This document shows, piece after piece, positions 26,201 through 35,723 of a DNA stretch of 64,000 bases; position 1 is the first letter of the stretch; each line of letters opens with the position of its first letter. The stretch is taken from positions 93,207 through 157,206 of the forward strand of contig NZ_JBBBNV010000010.1 in the NCBI RefSeq assembly GCF_037137075.1, written 5' to 3'. Made by a program: the position numbers and the translations under genes. This DNA comes from JBBBNV01 sp037137075 (lineage in GTDB: Bacteria; Bacillota; Bacilli; Paenibacillales; NBRC-103111). Under the pieces are notes generated by a model. That model did not search any database, was not told where the DNA came from, and saw only the letters and a list, made by a program, of their open reading frames with translations.

Positions 26201-27244
26201 CTACATCCCGATGTATTTGCTGTACAAGGTTTTCGCTATTGTCATATCGCCCGTGCCCTGCACGAGCAGACGGCCGTCGGGGAAGAGGACCAGTGTGATT
26301 TGCCCGGGGAGGTGCAGCTTCAGCAGAAACGGGTTCGCCTCCACGTTGCCGAGCGGCTTCCATTTTTGGGCCCACTCCTGCAGATCAAAGCGCTGGGGCG
26401 CGGACGGCACAATCTGGACACTGTCTCGGCCGCAGAGGGACTGCATCATGTCTCCGTCACGCTCCGCCTCCAGGAATTCAAAATGCCGCTCTCCGCAGGC
26501 TGGACAGTCCTGCTTGCGGGCGCCGCTAACATCAACGCCGGAATGGTGGCCATGCCACAGATCAAAATGCATCATGCGCGGGTTGACCTTCTCCCGGGCG
26601 CCGATCAATAGCTTGAGCGCTTCTGTTGCCTGATACGAAGCGACCAGATGAATGATCGGCCCGATAACACCCGCGGTATCGCAGGTTTCCGCTGTGCCCT
26701 GCGCCGGAGGCTGGCCGAAGATACATCGCAGGCAAGGGGTGTCGCCGGGCAAAACGGCCAGCGAGACGCCTCTGGAGCTGACGGCTCCTCCGTAAACCCA
26801 GGGGATGCCGTGCTTCACACAGACATCGTTAATCAGGAAACGGACCGAGAAGTTATCCGTCCCGTCCAGCACGAGGTCTACGCCGGTCAGCAGCTCTTCG
26901 GCATTCAGCGTATTCAGATCGACGATGTGAGGCTCTACAGTCACCTGCGAGTTGATCCGGCCGAGCTTTTCGGCCGCAGCCGCAGCCTTGGGCCGGGACT
27001 GGCGGGCATCGTCCTCGTCGTACAGCATTTGCCGCTGCAAATTGCTGGCTTCGACGAAGTCGCGGTCGATGATGCGGACGAAGCCGACTCCGGCCCGGAC
27101 CATATGGTTGGCGAGCACGGTGCCCAGTGCGCCCATGCCGACTATAGCCACGCGGGAGCCGATCAGCCGGCGCTGTCCTTCTTCGCCGATCGGGGCGAAC
27201 AGCACCTGCCGGGAATAACGCGTATCGCGTTCGAGTTCATTCAT
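26201..27244 (-). CDS. ThiF/MoeB family adenylyltransferase
   Basis: 347 residues. Nucleotide loop VAIVGMGALGTVLANHMVRAG (GxGxxG at 36-41), DRDFVEASNLQRQMLY, GTDNFSVRFLINDVC and paired CxxC zinc ligands (CLRC and CPAC). A C-terminal extension of about 75 residues follows the fold. The family adenylates the C-terminal Gly-Gly of ubiquitin-like sulfur carriers such as MoaD or ThiS. Start ATG at 27244 overlaps the stop of the MoaD-MoaE gene (ATGA), so MoaD is the likely partner in molybdopterin synthesis. Confidence 0.88.
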   Translation of the reverse strand: MNELERDTRYSRQVLFAPIGEEGQRRLIGSRVAIVGMGALGTVLANHMVRAGVGFVRIIDRDFVEASNLQRQMLYDEDDARQSRPKAAAAAEKLGRINSQVTVEPHIVDLNTLNAEELLTGVDLVLDGTDNFSVRFLINDVCVKHGIPWVYGGAVSSRGVSLAVLPGDTPCLRCIFGQPPAQGTAETCDTAGVIGPIIHLVASYQATEALKLLIGAREKVNPRMMHFDLWHGHHSGVDVSGARKQDCPACGERHFEFLEAERDGDMMQSLCGRDSVQIVPSAPQRFDLQEWAQKWKPLGNVEANPFLLKLHLPGQITLVLFPDGRLLVQGTGDMTIAKTLYSKYIGM

Positions 27245-27987
27245 GGTTGTTCTCCTTCTGCTGCGGGAGCTGTCGGGTCCCAGGGCCCGAGCTGATGGTC
27301 CTTCCATTCGGCGCCATCCTCCCATATTTCTTTTTTCCAGATGGGGACGATCTGCTTGAGGCGTTCAATCGCGTATCGGCTTGCCTCATAGCATTCCGGC
27401 CGGTGCGGGGCGGAAACCGCAATGATAACGCTAATTTCGCCGACGCCGACCGGTCCGAGCCGGTGGGCGATGGCGGTCCGGGTGCCGGGCCAGCGCTCCG
27501 CGATTTCAGCGCCAATCTGTTCCATCGTGCGCAGCGCCATCGGGGCGTACGCCTCATATTCCAGAAGCACGGTCCGCTGCCCGTGCGTATGCTCTCGTGT
27601 GGTGCCGATAAACACCAGCTCGGCACCGTGATCGCGGTGGCGGACAAGCGCAGCCACCGCCTCCGCCTGAAGCGGTTCACGGGTCAGCGTGAACCGCGCG
27701 GCTGCAGCCGGCTCCGCATCAGCCGGCTGCGGGGCCTGGCCGCCGGAGACCGGCGGAATCAGCGCGAGCTCGTCGTCCGCGCTGATCAGGTCGCCGTCGG
27801 CGGCATAGGCCTGGTTCCGGGCCACAAAGGAGGCCCGGATAAGCGCTGCGGCGGCAGGATGACGCGCCGCAAGCTCCTGCTTGAGCAGGCCTGCCGTAAG
27901 AGGCTCCTGCCCGGATATTTCAAGCTGCAGAACCGGCGCGCCGCAAGCCTCGCCAAGTCCGGCAAACACATGAATTGTCAATACCAT
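27241..27987 (-). CDS. MoaD-MoaE fusion, molybdopterin synthase
   Basis: 248 residues from ATG at 27987 with GGAGGTG upstream. Residues 1-83 are a MoaD ubiquitin-like domain ending IPPVSGG; a Pro/Ala linker leads to a MoaE domain (about 96-235: GAELVFIGTTREHTHGQ, HRLGPVGVGEISVIIAVSAP, VPIWKKE). MoaD's Gly-Gly must be free to carry the thiocarboxylate, so a fusion needs cleavage after it, as established for mycobacterial MoaX. Together with the adjacent adenylyltransferase it would convert precursor Z to molybdopterin. Confidence 0.9.
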   Translation of the reverse strand: MVLTIHVFAGLGEACGAPVLQLEISGQEPLTAGLLKQELAARHPAAAALIRASFVARNQAYAADGDLISADDELALIPPVSGGQAPQPADAEPAAAARFTLTREPLQAEAVAALVRHRDHGAELVFIGTTREHTHGQRTVLLEYEAYAPMALRTMEQIGAEIAERWPGTRTAIAHRLGPVGVGEISVIIAVSAPHRPECYEASRYAIERLKQIVPIWKKEIWEDGAEWKDHQLGPWDPTAPAAEGEQP

Positions 27988-28590
27988 TTCGGCACCTCCA
28001 GCAAACAAGGGTGATCTGAATCAGCATATCATATTTGCCTGCCAAATTCATATGTTAGTAGAGGAGATAGACACGCACAAAATGCGCGAATGGCCTTTGT
28101 AACCGGCCTACCCGCGGCAGGCAGCTGTAATGCAAGAGGAGCTTTTTTGCAAGTTCCCAGATCCGGCGGGTCACTTCATGTGTGCTGCAAATGGTCAACC
28201 TTGTCATGCAGCGCTAAGCTACCCTCCACTGGCCAAGAGCAGCGCGCAGTGCGAAAATCGCTTCAATCGGACCGGCCCGAAAAAAACGGCAGCGTACCAC
28301 TTCCGGCCGAAGCCTCTTGATAGATTGCCGACTTTAGCGCGGTCCAGAGTGCTCTGCAGAAGCTTTTGCTTTAATTTCATGCTGGTTCAGGTGTAAAATG
28401 TAGTTCGGCGCGTCTTCCGGCCCGGGCCCGTGATCAGTCGGGCACAGGCTGGAAAACGATGAAGGTCCGGCAGGATTTCTTTTACGGGAGTCGAAGAACT
28501 TTGGATATACCCGATGTTTCGGGCGCATGAAGCAATACTTCATTGGGATGATGAATGCCTGCCGGCTGGATACACAAGGAGGGACATGCG
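27988..28590. other. Intergenic region between divergent genes, no gene seen
   Basis: 600 bases upstream of both the minus-strand moa gene and the plus-strand yunD gene. Short plus-strand frames lack ribosome binding sites and plausible composition. I looked for a molybdenum-cofactor type leader upstream of the moa gene and could not recognise one. Confidence 0.4.
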
Positions 28591-30048
28591 ATGGCCGCTG
28601 CCGCTAAGCTGGTGCTGCTGCACACGAACGATATACACAGCCATTTCGAACAAATGCCTAAATTAAAAACGGCCATGGATCGGATTACTGCACAATATGC
28701 CCCATATCCAGTGCTTCGCATAGACTGCGGGGATCATATGGACCGGATGCGGCCGGAGACGGACGGCAGCGGGGGGACGGCCAATGTAGCGGTTATGAAC
28801 GCCACCGGTTACAACGTGGCCGTGCTGGGGAATAACGAAGGCCTGACGTTCCCTCATCGAACAATTGAAGCGGCCTACGCCTCAGCGGATTTCCACATCC
28901 TGGGGAGCAATTTGCTGGAGGCAAACGGCCAATTGGCGCCGTGGATGGTACCGACCTATTTGTGTGAAGCGGGCGGAATCCGGGTCGGCTTTATTGGGGT
29001 AACCGCGTACTATCCCGAATTTTACAAGCCGCTTGGCTGGGATGAGCTTGAGCCGTTGTCCATCGTTGCGGGCTATGTAAAGCAGCTCCGCGAGGAGGCC
29101 GATGTTCTGGTCGTGCTGTCCCATCTGGGCCTCAACCATGATAAGCGTATGGCCGAGGAGATCGAGGGCATTGATGTCATTCTGGGCGGGCATACGCATC
29201 ATTTGCTTCCGGAGCCGCTCATGATTGGCACAACGGCGGTTTGCGCCGCCGGTAAGTACGGCACTCATCTCGGCGTTGTCTCCATCGAGTGGGACCCGGA
29301 AGCCAAACGGCCGGGCCGCATTAGCGGACAATGCCTGGATATGGCGGGGGTTCCGGCCGATATCGACCTGGAGCGGCTCATCGAGCTTAAAAGAAGGCAG
29401 GCCATTCAAGCGCTTGACCGGGTTGTTGTAACTTTAGCCGAGCCTATCGCGGCGGCAAGCGGCGAAGAATCCCCGCTTGGGAACTTGCTGGCCTCCGGTC
29501 TGCGCCGGTGGACAGGCGCGGAGATCGGCCTGGTCAACGCCGGTCAGCTGCTGGACGGGCTTGAGGCCGGTCCCGTCACCCTTGAACGGCTGCTTGCCAT
29601 TTGTCCGCACCCGATCAATCCTTGCCGGATGCTTGTGACCGGAGCCAATCTCCGCCGGGCGCTGGAGGAGGCGCTGCTGCCGGAGTTCGTTGCCCTTGCT
29701 ATCCGCGGCTACGGGTTTCGGGGGAAGGAGCTGGGCACGTTGTGCGTAGACGGGATGACGATTCGCTACGACCGCAGCCGGCCGCCCTATGAACGGCTTG
29801 TGTCCGTCTCCGTACAAGGCAATCCGCTCCAGGACGAGCTGCGCTACAGTGTCGGCTCGATTGATATGTTCACGTTCGGACAAGGCTATTTATCCTTGAA
29901 GGAGGGCGAGGAGCAGCAGTTCTATATGCCGGAATTTCTGCGGGATGTGCTGCTGGATCAGCTGCAGCGTCCCGAGGAAATTGCCGCCTGCCTGCAGAAG
30001 CATTGGCATTCTGCACCCTTGTCCGGGCCGGATCGTGCAGGCCGGTAG
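28591..30048 (+). CDS. yunD: 5'-nucleotidase / UDP-sugar hydrolase family metallophosphoesterase
   Basis: 485 residues from the ATG after AAGGAGGGACATGCG. N-terminal calcineurin-like domain: LVLLHTNDIHSHFEQMPKLK, RIDCGDHMDR, VAVLGNNEGLTF (NN in place of the usual NHE, as I recall for YunD), VVLSHLG and DVILGGHTHHLLP. C-terminal 5'-nucleotidase domain from about residue 300 (GLVNAGQLLDGLEAG). No signal peptide, so it acts in the cytoplasm, as YunD-type enzymes do. Substrate not established from sequence. Confidence 0.88.
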   Translation: MAAAAKLVLLHTNDIHSHFEQMPKLKTAMDRITAQYAPYPVLRIDCGDHMDRMRPETDGSGGTANVAVMNATGYNVAVLGNNEGLTFPHRTIEAAYASADFHILGSNLLEANGQLAPWMVPTYLCEAGGIRVGFIGVTAYYPEFYKPLGWDELEPLSIVAGYVKQLREEADVLVVLSHLGLNHDKRMAEEIEGIDVILGGHTHHLLPEPLMIGTTAVCAAGKYGTHLGVVSIEWDPEAKRPGRISGQCLDMAGVPADIDLERLIELKRRQAIQALDRVVVTLAEPIAAASGEESPLGNLLASGLRRWTGAEIGLVNAGQLLDGLEAGPVTLERLLAICPHPINPCRMLVTGANLRRALEEALLPEFVALAIRGYGFRGKELGTLCVDGMTIRYDRSRPPYERLVSVSVQGNPLQDELRYSVGSIDMFTFGQGYLSLKEGEEQQFYMPEFLRDVLLDQLQRPEEIAACLQKHWHSAPLSGPDRAGR

Positions 30049-30269
30049 TATTTATATTGTTTCATCATATGTGCCCTGATGATCGTGCCCTTACTCTGAA
30101 TTTTGCCTGCTGCTGTTCGGCCTCAGCACTGCTAAGCAGCAGTCAGGAACGTATAAGCCTCAATCTTCAGGGCTTTGCCTGCTGCTCTGAACCAAGCTCT
30201 GTTCGCGAGCAACAACAATTCAGCTATCTCTCCAGCAGCCCGCGCCGTCGTTTTAACAACTTCCTTTAC

Positions 30270-30298
30270 TTGCAGGCTGCGCCGGACCGGAGTAGAAT
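30270..30298 (+). promoter_or_regulatory. Sigma-A promoter of uppP in a 305-base intergenic region
   Basis: TTGCAG, 17-base spacer, TAGAAT, 55 bases before the uppP start. The interval 30049-30269 holds no gene; it contains a repeated TTTGCCTGCTGCT stretch (about 30102 and 30175) of no clear meaning. Confidence 0.6.
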
Positions 30299-30353
30299 GA
30301 GAGAGGTTATTTTAGCTATCCATATAGAAGGCAGAGAGGATTGGGATCCAGGC

Positions 30354-31178
30354 ATGTATGAATTATGGCATTCCATTATTATTGGCATCGTCGAAGGGCT
30401 GACTGAATTCCTTCCGGTATCGTCCACAGGACACATGATTTTGACAAGCGATTTGCTCGGTTATCCGCATGACGATGTTGTCATGCAGACCTTTGAGATC
30501 GTGATTCAGCTCGGGGCGATTTTGGCCGTCTTGATTTTGTATTGGAAGCGGGTGCTGCGGCTGTTCGGGTGGCGCGATCCTTCGGCTCCGCCAAGCGCAA
30601 GCGGCGGAAGAATGAACCTCCTGCACGTGCTGATTGCAATCGTCCCGGCGATGGGCATCGGATTTTTTATTGATGATTTTATTGAACAATATTTATTTTC
30701 ACCGTATACGGTGCTGATTGGTCTGGTGCTGGGCGGAATTTTCCTCATTGTGGGGGAAAAGCAGCAGCCGGCTGTTACGGCGCGGGATATGGACGATCTG
30801 ACTTACCGTCAGGCGCTGTTTATCGGCTTGTCGCAGTGCCTTGCGCTGTGGCCGGGCTTCTCCCGTTCGGGAGCGACGATTGCCGGGGGGATGCTGGCGG
30901 GCGTAAGCCGTGCCGCTTCAGCGGATTTCACCTTCCTGATTGCAATTCCGGTGATGTTCGCCGCGTCAGGCTATAAGCTTCTCAAAAACTATGAATATCT
31001 CAGCATGGACTATTTCGGCTTTTTCGCGGTTGGCTTCGTGGTTTCCTTTATTGTGGCGCTGCTGGCGGTGCTGTGGTTCATCCGCCTGGTTTCCCGTTTG
31101 GACCTGTCTTACTTCGCGTATTACCGTTTTATTGCGGCGGGTGCGTTTCTGATCTACATTTTGCTTGGAAAGCTGTAA
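30354..31178 (+). CDS. uppP: Undecaprenyl-diphosphatase
   Basis: 274 residues from the ATG at 30354 (GAGAGGA upstream). Both family signatures are present: IIGIVEGLTEFLPVSSTGHM near the N-terminus and WPGFSRSGATIAGG around residue 165. About eight membrane segments. It dephosphorylates undecaprenyl diphosphate so the lipid carrier can be reused for peptidoglycan and polysaccharide; overexpression gives bacitracin resistance in known cases. It has its own promoter and terminator. Confidence 0.96.
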   Translation: MYELWHSIIIGIVEGLTEFLPVSSTGHMILTSDLLGYPHDDVVMQTFEIVIQLGAILAVLILYWKRVLRLFGWRDPSAPPSASGGRMNLLHVLIAIVPAMGIGFFIDDFIEQYLFSPYTVLIGLVLGGIFLIVGEKQQPAVTARDMDDLTYRQALFIGLSQCLALWPGFSRSGATIAGGMLAGVSRAASADFTFLIAIPVMFAASGYKLLKNYEYLSMDYFGFFAVGFVVSFIVALLAVLWFIRLVSRLDLSYFAYYRFIAAGAFLIYILLGKL

Positions 31179-31235
31179 GGCGGCAGAGCCTGACGGAAAC
31201 AGGCTTCCAGCCGGGCAAAGAATAGGACAAGCACG

Positions 31236-31263
31236 AAAACCGGCTCGAATGGAGTCGGTTTTT
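31236..31263 (+). terminator. Terminator after uppP
   Basis: AAAACCGGCTC-GAAT-GGAGTCGGTTTTT stem loop with T-run. Confidence 0.8.
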
Positions 31264-31343
31264 GTATTGCTCTTTTTTGAATAATCGGCTACATTAACAT
31301 TAACAGTGCCTAGCATATATTCAAAGAACGAGAGGCTAAACCG

Positions 31344-32429
31344 ATGCGCTTACTATCTATTCGTTCCTGTAGAGCCGGCATGCGGCTGGGAAAAAAAATA
31401 TACAGTGAAGAAGGCCTCGTTCTTCTTGGAGAGCATGTTGAATTAACGGATGCCCTTATCCGCCGTTTGGATCAGCTTGGGATTAATTATGTGTACGTGG
31501 AAGATCCGCGGACCGATGATATCACTGTGCCGGACATGATTACGGATGAGACCCGCCGCCGGGCGATGGGGGAAATTCGCGGCCAGTTCCGGAAGCTGAT
31601 GGACGAATCCACCCGGAGAAAAGGCGCGCCCGCACTTCAGCTCAGCAAAACGTTCGGAAGCGTGCTGAATATGGTCATCGACGATTTGAGCCGTCATGAG
31701 ACGGCGATGGCCATGCTCATGAATTTAAGCATCTGTGATCATTATTTGTACCAGCATTCCCTGAATGTATGTGTGTATTCCACGATGCTCGGCATGTGCG
31801 CAGGCTATTCACAGGATGAGCTGTTCACGCTGGGACTCGGCGCGCTGCTGCACGATATCGGCAAAACACAAATTTCTATGGATTTGCTAAATAAACCGGG
31901 CTCCTTGACGGCCAGCGAATTCGATGCGATGAAAAGGCATGCGGAGATCGGCTACAGGCTGCTGAAGGATGAGCCCAACATTCCGCTTTTATCCGCGCAC
32001 TGCGCTTTCCAGCATCATGAACGGCTGGATGGAAGCGGCTATCCGCGGGGAATCGGAGGAAGCGAAATTCACGATTTCGCGCGCTGGATCGGGCTGGTGG
32101 ATTCCTATGACGCCATGACGACTCACCGCGTCTACCGCGGGGCGATGCTGCCCCACCAGGCGCTTGAGGTTTTGTATACCGGTTCCGGCACGCTGTATGA
32201 TAAGGACAAGATCGAATTGTTCCGCGACCGGGTCGCCATTTATCCGCTAGGCTTGTCCGTGCAGCTGAATACCGGGGAAACCGGTGTGGTCGTTGATATT
32301 AACGCGAATTACCCGGCCCGTCCCATTGTACGTATCCTGCAGGATGCGGACGGCCAGGAGACGGCCCCTTATGAAGTGGACTTATCCAAACAACATACGC
32401 TGCTCATTACGAATGTCAGTGAAGCTTGA
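31344..32429 (+). CDS. HD-GYP domain phosphodiesterase-like protein
   Basis: 361 residues; GAACGAGAGGC precedes the ATG. N-terminal VGDKL-like region (RAGMRLGKKIYSEEGLVLLG) then HD-GYP core: YQHSLNVCVYSTMLG, ALLHDIGKTQISMDLL, HHERLDGSGYPRGI, ARWIGLVDSYDAMTTHRVY. All metal ligands appear intact. Same layout as the protein at 24848, so probably a paralogue with a different input. The likely reaction is hydrolysis of cyclic di-GMP. Confidence 0.92.
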   Translation: MRLLSIRSCRAGMRLGKKIYSEEGLVLLGEHVELTDALIRRLDQLGINYVYVEDPRTDDITVPDMITDETRRRAMGEIRGQFRKLMDESTRRKGAPALQLSKTFGSVLNMVIDDLSRHETAMAMLMNLSICDHYLYQHSLNVCVYSTMLGMCAGYSQDELFTLGLGALLHDIGKTQISMDLLNKPGSLTASEFDAMKRHAEIGYRLLKDEPNIPLLSAHCAFQHHERLDGSGYPRGIGGSEIHDFARWIGLVDSYDAMTTHRVYRGAMLPHQALEVLYTGSGTLYDKDKIELFRDRVAIYPLGLSVQLNTGETGVVVDINANYPARPIVRILQDADGQETAPYEVDLSKQHTLLITNVSEA

Positions 32430-32439
32430 CCACTGGCGG

Positions 32440-32463
32440 GCGCTGGGCAGCGCTTTTTTTTTG
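32440..32463 (+). terminator. Terminator
   Basis: GCGCTG-GG-CAGCGC followed by nine T, 11 bases after the HD-GYP stop. Confidence 0.85.
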
Positions 32464-32697
32464 ATTTAGTTCCCCCCCTGTAACCCTATCCCCATTCGGT
32501 GAAAAACAACCGGAGCCGAATCGGCCGGTGCAGCGATCGCGGCTTTCTTGCAGGCCGAGCTTCGACGAGCCGGGGGAAGCCCGGGAGAGCAAATAAAGAT
32601 AAGTTTGCCCGTAACCGGACAATGCGAAGTGCAGACGGGCCGGTCTGGCTTGTTTATAATGGATGGGTAAACGATCTGAGAGAGGAAGGGTGCCTTC

Positions 32698-34269
32698 GTG
32701 ACCGCCACATTTCGTAATCCGATTTTGCCGGGCTTTTACCCGGATCCGTCCATTTGCCGGGTGGGTGACGACTATTATTTAGTTACGTCCACCTTTGAAT
32801 ATTTTCCGGGTGTTCCGATTTTTCATAGCAAGGATCTGGTCCATTGGCGCCAGCTGGGCCATGTGCTGGATCGCCCGTCCCAGCTCGACCTGGACGGGAC
32901 GCCGGCGTCGAAGGGAATTTACGCCCCGACCCTGCGGTACCATAACGGCATTTTTTACATGATTACCACCTTTGTTGTCAGTCAGACCGGAGAGCGCAAA
33001 AACTTTTATGTTACCGCAGCAGACCCGGCCGGCCCGTGGTCTGACCCGCATTGGCTGAAGGATGCGCCGGGGATCGATCCATCGTTATTTTTTGACGATG
33101 ACGGCAGAGTGTATTATACCGGCAACCGTGTTCCGCCGAGCGGCCAGCAGTATCCGAAGCATATGGAAATCTGGATGCAGGAGCTGGATTTGGAGACGAA
33201 GCAGCTGATTGGACCGAAGCACAGCCTGTGGGATGGCGCGGTTAAGCAGGCACATGCCCAGGAAGGGCCGCATTTGTACAAAATCAACGGCTATTACTAT
33301 TTGCTCATCGCCGAGGGGGGCACCGGGTTCACCCATGCCGTGACGATTGCACGCAGCGAGTCCATTACCGGACCGTATGAAGTGTGCAAAATGAATCCGA
33401 TTTTGACCCATCGCCATTTGGGCCAAAATTACCCGATATTCAACGTTGGCCATGCGGACATGGTGGAAACTCAAAATGGGGAATGGTGGATGGTTTGTCT
33501 GGCCTCACGGCCTTATGGCGGACCATACCGCAATCTTGGCCGGGAAACCTTCCTGGTGCGGATGCAATGGGAGAACGGCTGGCCGGTAGTTAATCCGGGC
33601 AAAGGGATTGTCGAGATGGAATCCCGCCGTCCGGATTTGCCTGAGCGGCGCTGGCCGACGCAGCCTGCCTGCGATAGCTTTGACGGGGAGCAGCTCGATT
33701 TGCGCTGGAATTTCCTTCGTACGCCGCGCGGTGAGTACTGGAGCTTGACGGAGCGCCCGGGGCATCTGCGGCTGAAGCTGAAGCCGGAGCAGCTGTCGGA
33801 GACGGCCAACCCGAGCTTTGTCGGCCGCCGTCAGCAGCACCTGAGCTTCGCGGCCCGGACGGTAATGGAGTTTGCTCCGCAGCGGGAAGGGGAAACGGCG
33901 GGTCTGGTTTTGCTGCAAAACAATGATTTTCAGTTCCGTCTCGAATACGGGATCTGGGAAGGGAAGACGCGCATTCGGCTGACTGAACGCAGACAAGGCG
34001 AGGAGCGGGTGCTTGGCGAGCAGGAGCTGCGGGCGCAAAAGCTTTACCTCAAGGTCGAGGCAGCTATGCAGGCGTACAGCTTTTACTTCGCTACAGCGGC
34101 TGAGGAATGGCAGCTCTTGGTTCAGGATGCGGATGGGACTATCCTCAGCTCAGACGTGGCCGGAGGCTTCGTAGGCGCGTACATGGGCTTGTATGCCAGC
34201 AGCGGAGGACAAGCAAGCGACAGCTATGCGGATTTTGACTGGTTTGAATATACGGAAATTCAATCATAA
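32698..34269 (+). CDS. Glycoside hydrolase family 43 (beta-xylosidase / arabinofuranosidase type)
   Basis: 523 residues from GTG after GAGAGGAAGGGTG. N-terminal five-bladed propeller: NPILPGFYPDPSICRVGDDY has the catalytic base Asp, APGIDPSLFFDDDGRVYYTG the pKa-modulating Asp, and AHAQEGPHLYKINGYYYLL the general acid Glu. The C-terminal 200 residues are the beta-sandwich domain (DUF1349-like) of the XynB subgroup. No signal peptide, so it acts on imported xylo-oligosaccharides. No transporter or regulator is adjacent. Confidence 0.93.
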   Translation: MTATFRNPILPGFYPDPSICRVGDDYYLVTSTFEYFPGVPIFHSKDLVHWRQLGHVLDRPSQLDLDGTPASKGIYAPTLRYHNGIFYMITTFVVSQTGERKNFYVTAADPAGPWSDPHWLKDAPGIDPSLFFDDDGRVYYTGNRVPPSGQQYPKHMEIWMQELDLETKQLIGPKHSLWDGAVKQAHAQEGPHLYKINGYYYLLIAEGGTGFTHAVTIARSESITGPYEVCKMNPILTHRHLGQNYPIFNVGHADMVETQNGEWWMVCLASRPYGGPYRNLGRETFLVRMQWENGWPVVNPGKGIVEMESRRPDLPERRWPTQPACDSFDGEQLDLRWNFLRTPRGEYWSLTERPGHLRLKLKPEQLSETANPSFVGRRQQHLSFAARTVMEFAPQREGETAGLVLLQNNDFQFRLEYGIWEGKTRIRLTERRQGEERVLGEQELRAQKLYLKVEAAMQAYSFYFATAAEEWQLLVQDADGTILSSDVAGGFVGAYMGLYASSGGQASDSYADFDWFEYTEIQS

Positions 34270-34520
34270 TATAGATAGGCGCATACCAACTGCTGCCGGC
34301 CGCTGAAACCAGGGTCTGGCGGCAGTTTGTTATTTCAGGCTCTAGAGGCTGGGAACAGGTTATTCAGACCTGTTGCCGGAAGCAGCTGTGTACAGCTGCC
34401 ATGCAGTTCGAAGTCGTACAGGGCGGGCGGCTGATGCGGCTGTAAGTAAGGTTGTGGAAAACATTTCGGCAATACGGTAAAATAAAGGGATACGAATGAA
34501 CAGTCAGGTGTGATTATGTA

Positions 34521-35693
34521 ATGAGAAAAAAAGATACAATTCCTACTGAAGCGATGCCTGCCGAGCGGCTGACGGGAACTTATCCGGCCGGTTTGACTCC
34601 GCTTGGCCCGGACTATGATCCGTGGGACCCGCTGCGCTCTTTGACTTCCTACGGGCGGCATACGCTGACCAGTGTGGAGATGACCGTCACGAACTTGTGC
34701 AATATGCGCTGCGAGCACTGCGCGGTCGGTTATTCCTTGGCCCGCAGCGAAGGTGCGCGGCTTCCGCTTAGCCTGATGCTGAAGCGGCTGGATGAAATTG
34801 AGACGCTGGAGACAATCAGTATTACGGGCGGAGAGCCGTCGCTGCTGGATTCAACCGTGAAAGAGTATATCGTGCCGCTCCTGAAGTATGCCCGCGAACG
34901 CGGCGTACGCTCTCAGATTAATTCCAATCTGACACTGGATTTATCCCGGTATGAGCAGATGGCCCCTTATTTGGACGTCATGCATATTTCCTTTAATTAC
35001 ATCAACGCCCATGATTTTCATGATGTCGGTTTTGTGCGTACCGGACATGAGGTGTCTTACGCGGCTGCCGCCAAGCTGTACGAACGTATGGTAGACAATA
35101 CTGTAGCCCTCAGCAAAGGCGGCATGTATGTGTCTGCCGAATCGATGATCAATTACCGCACTCATCATAAGCTGCCAGAGATTCACCGTCTCATCGGCGA
35201 AATGGGCTGCCGCCGCCATGAAGTGCATCCGATGTATCCGAGCGCATTTGCAGAGCAGCTGCCGATGCTGTCGCAGGAGCAGTTCCGGGATGCGATTCAC
35301 GGCCTGCTTGACAGCCGCGATCCGGACATGTGGATGCTGTTCGGCACACTTCCGTTTTATTCCTGCAACGAGAACAGTGAAGACCGCCGTCTTCTCAACC
35401 GGCTGCGGAGCGAGCGGAATGTGACCGTGCGCAACGATCCTGACGGACGCAACCGGCTTAATGTCAATTTGTTTACCGGGGACGTGTTCGTGACTGATTT
35501 CTCTGATGTCCCTGCGCTGGGCAGCGTATATACGGATACACTCGATTCCGTGTTTGACCGCTGGCTTGATCATCCGCTCAATCACAAGGTCAGCTGTTAT
35601 TGTCCGGCTGCTGCCTGCTGCGGGCCTAATCTGCTCGTGGCGGATATGTATTACCGGGATGTTGATTTCATGAAGCGCAAGGCGATCCTGTAA
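34521..35693 (+). CDS. yfkAB: Radical SAM protein, YfkAB type
   Basis: 390 residues. MTVTNLCNMRCEHCAVGYSL holds the CxxxCxxC cluster motif, TISITGGEPSLLD the SAM-binding GGEP. The C-terminal part has CYCPAAACCGPNLLVADMYY, a Cys-rich segment matching the CxCxxxxC extension of YfkAB. In B. subtilis the gene was first described as two frames. Substrate unknown. It begins after AGGTGTGATTATGTA and is followed by the CorC-like gene after 30 bases. Confidence 0.88.
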   Translation: MRKKDTIPTEAMPAERLTGTYPAGLTPLGPDYDPWDPLRSLTSYGRHTLTSVEMTVTNLCNMRCEHCAVGYSLARSEGARLPLSLMLKRLDEIETLETISITGGEPSLLDSTVKEYIVPLLKYARERGVRSQINSNLTLDLSRYEQMAPYLDVMHISFNYINAHDFHDVGFVRTGHEVSYAAAAKLYERMVDNTVALSKGGMYVSAESMINYRTHHKLPEIHRLIGEMGCRRHEVHPMYPSAFAEQLPMLSQEQFRDAIHGLLDSRDPDMWMLFGTLPFYSCNENSEDRRLLNRLRSERNVTVRNDPDGRNRLNVNLFTGDVFVTDFSDVPALGSVYTDTLDSVFDRWLDHPLNHKVSCYCPAAACCGPNLLVADMYYRDVDFMKRKAIL

Positions 35694-35723
35694 TCCGCAC
35701 TTACTCACTTTCAGAAGGGACGA

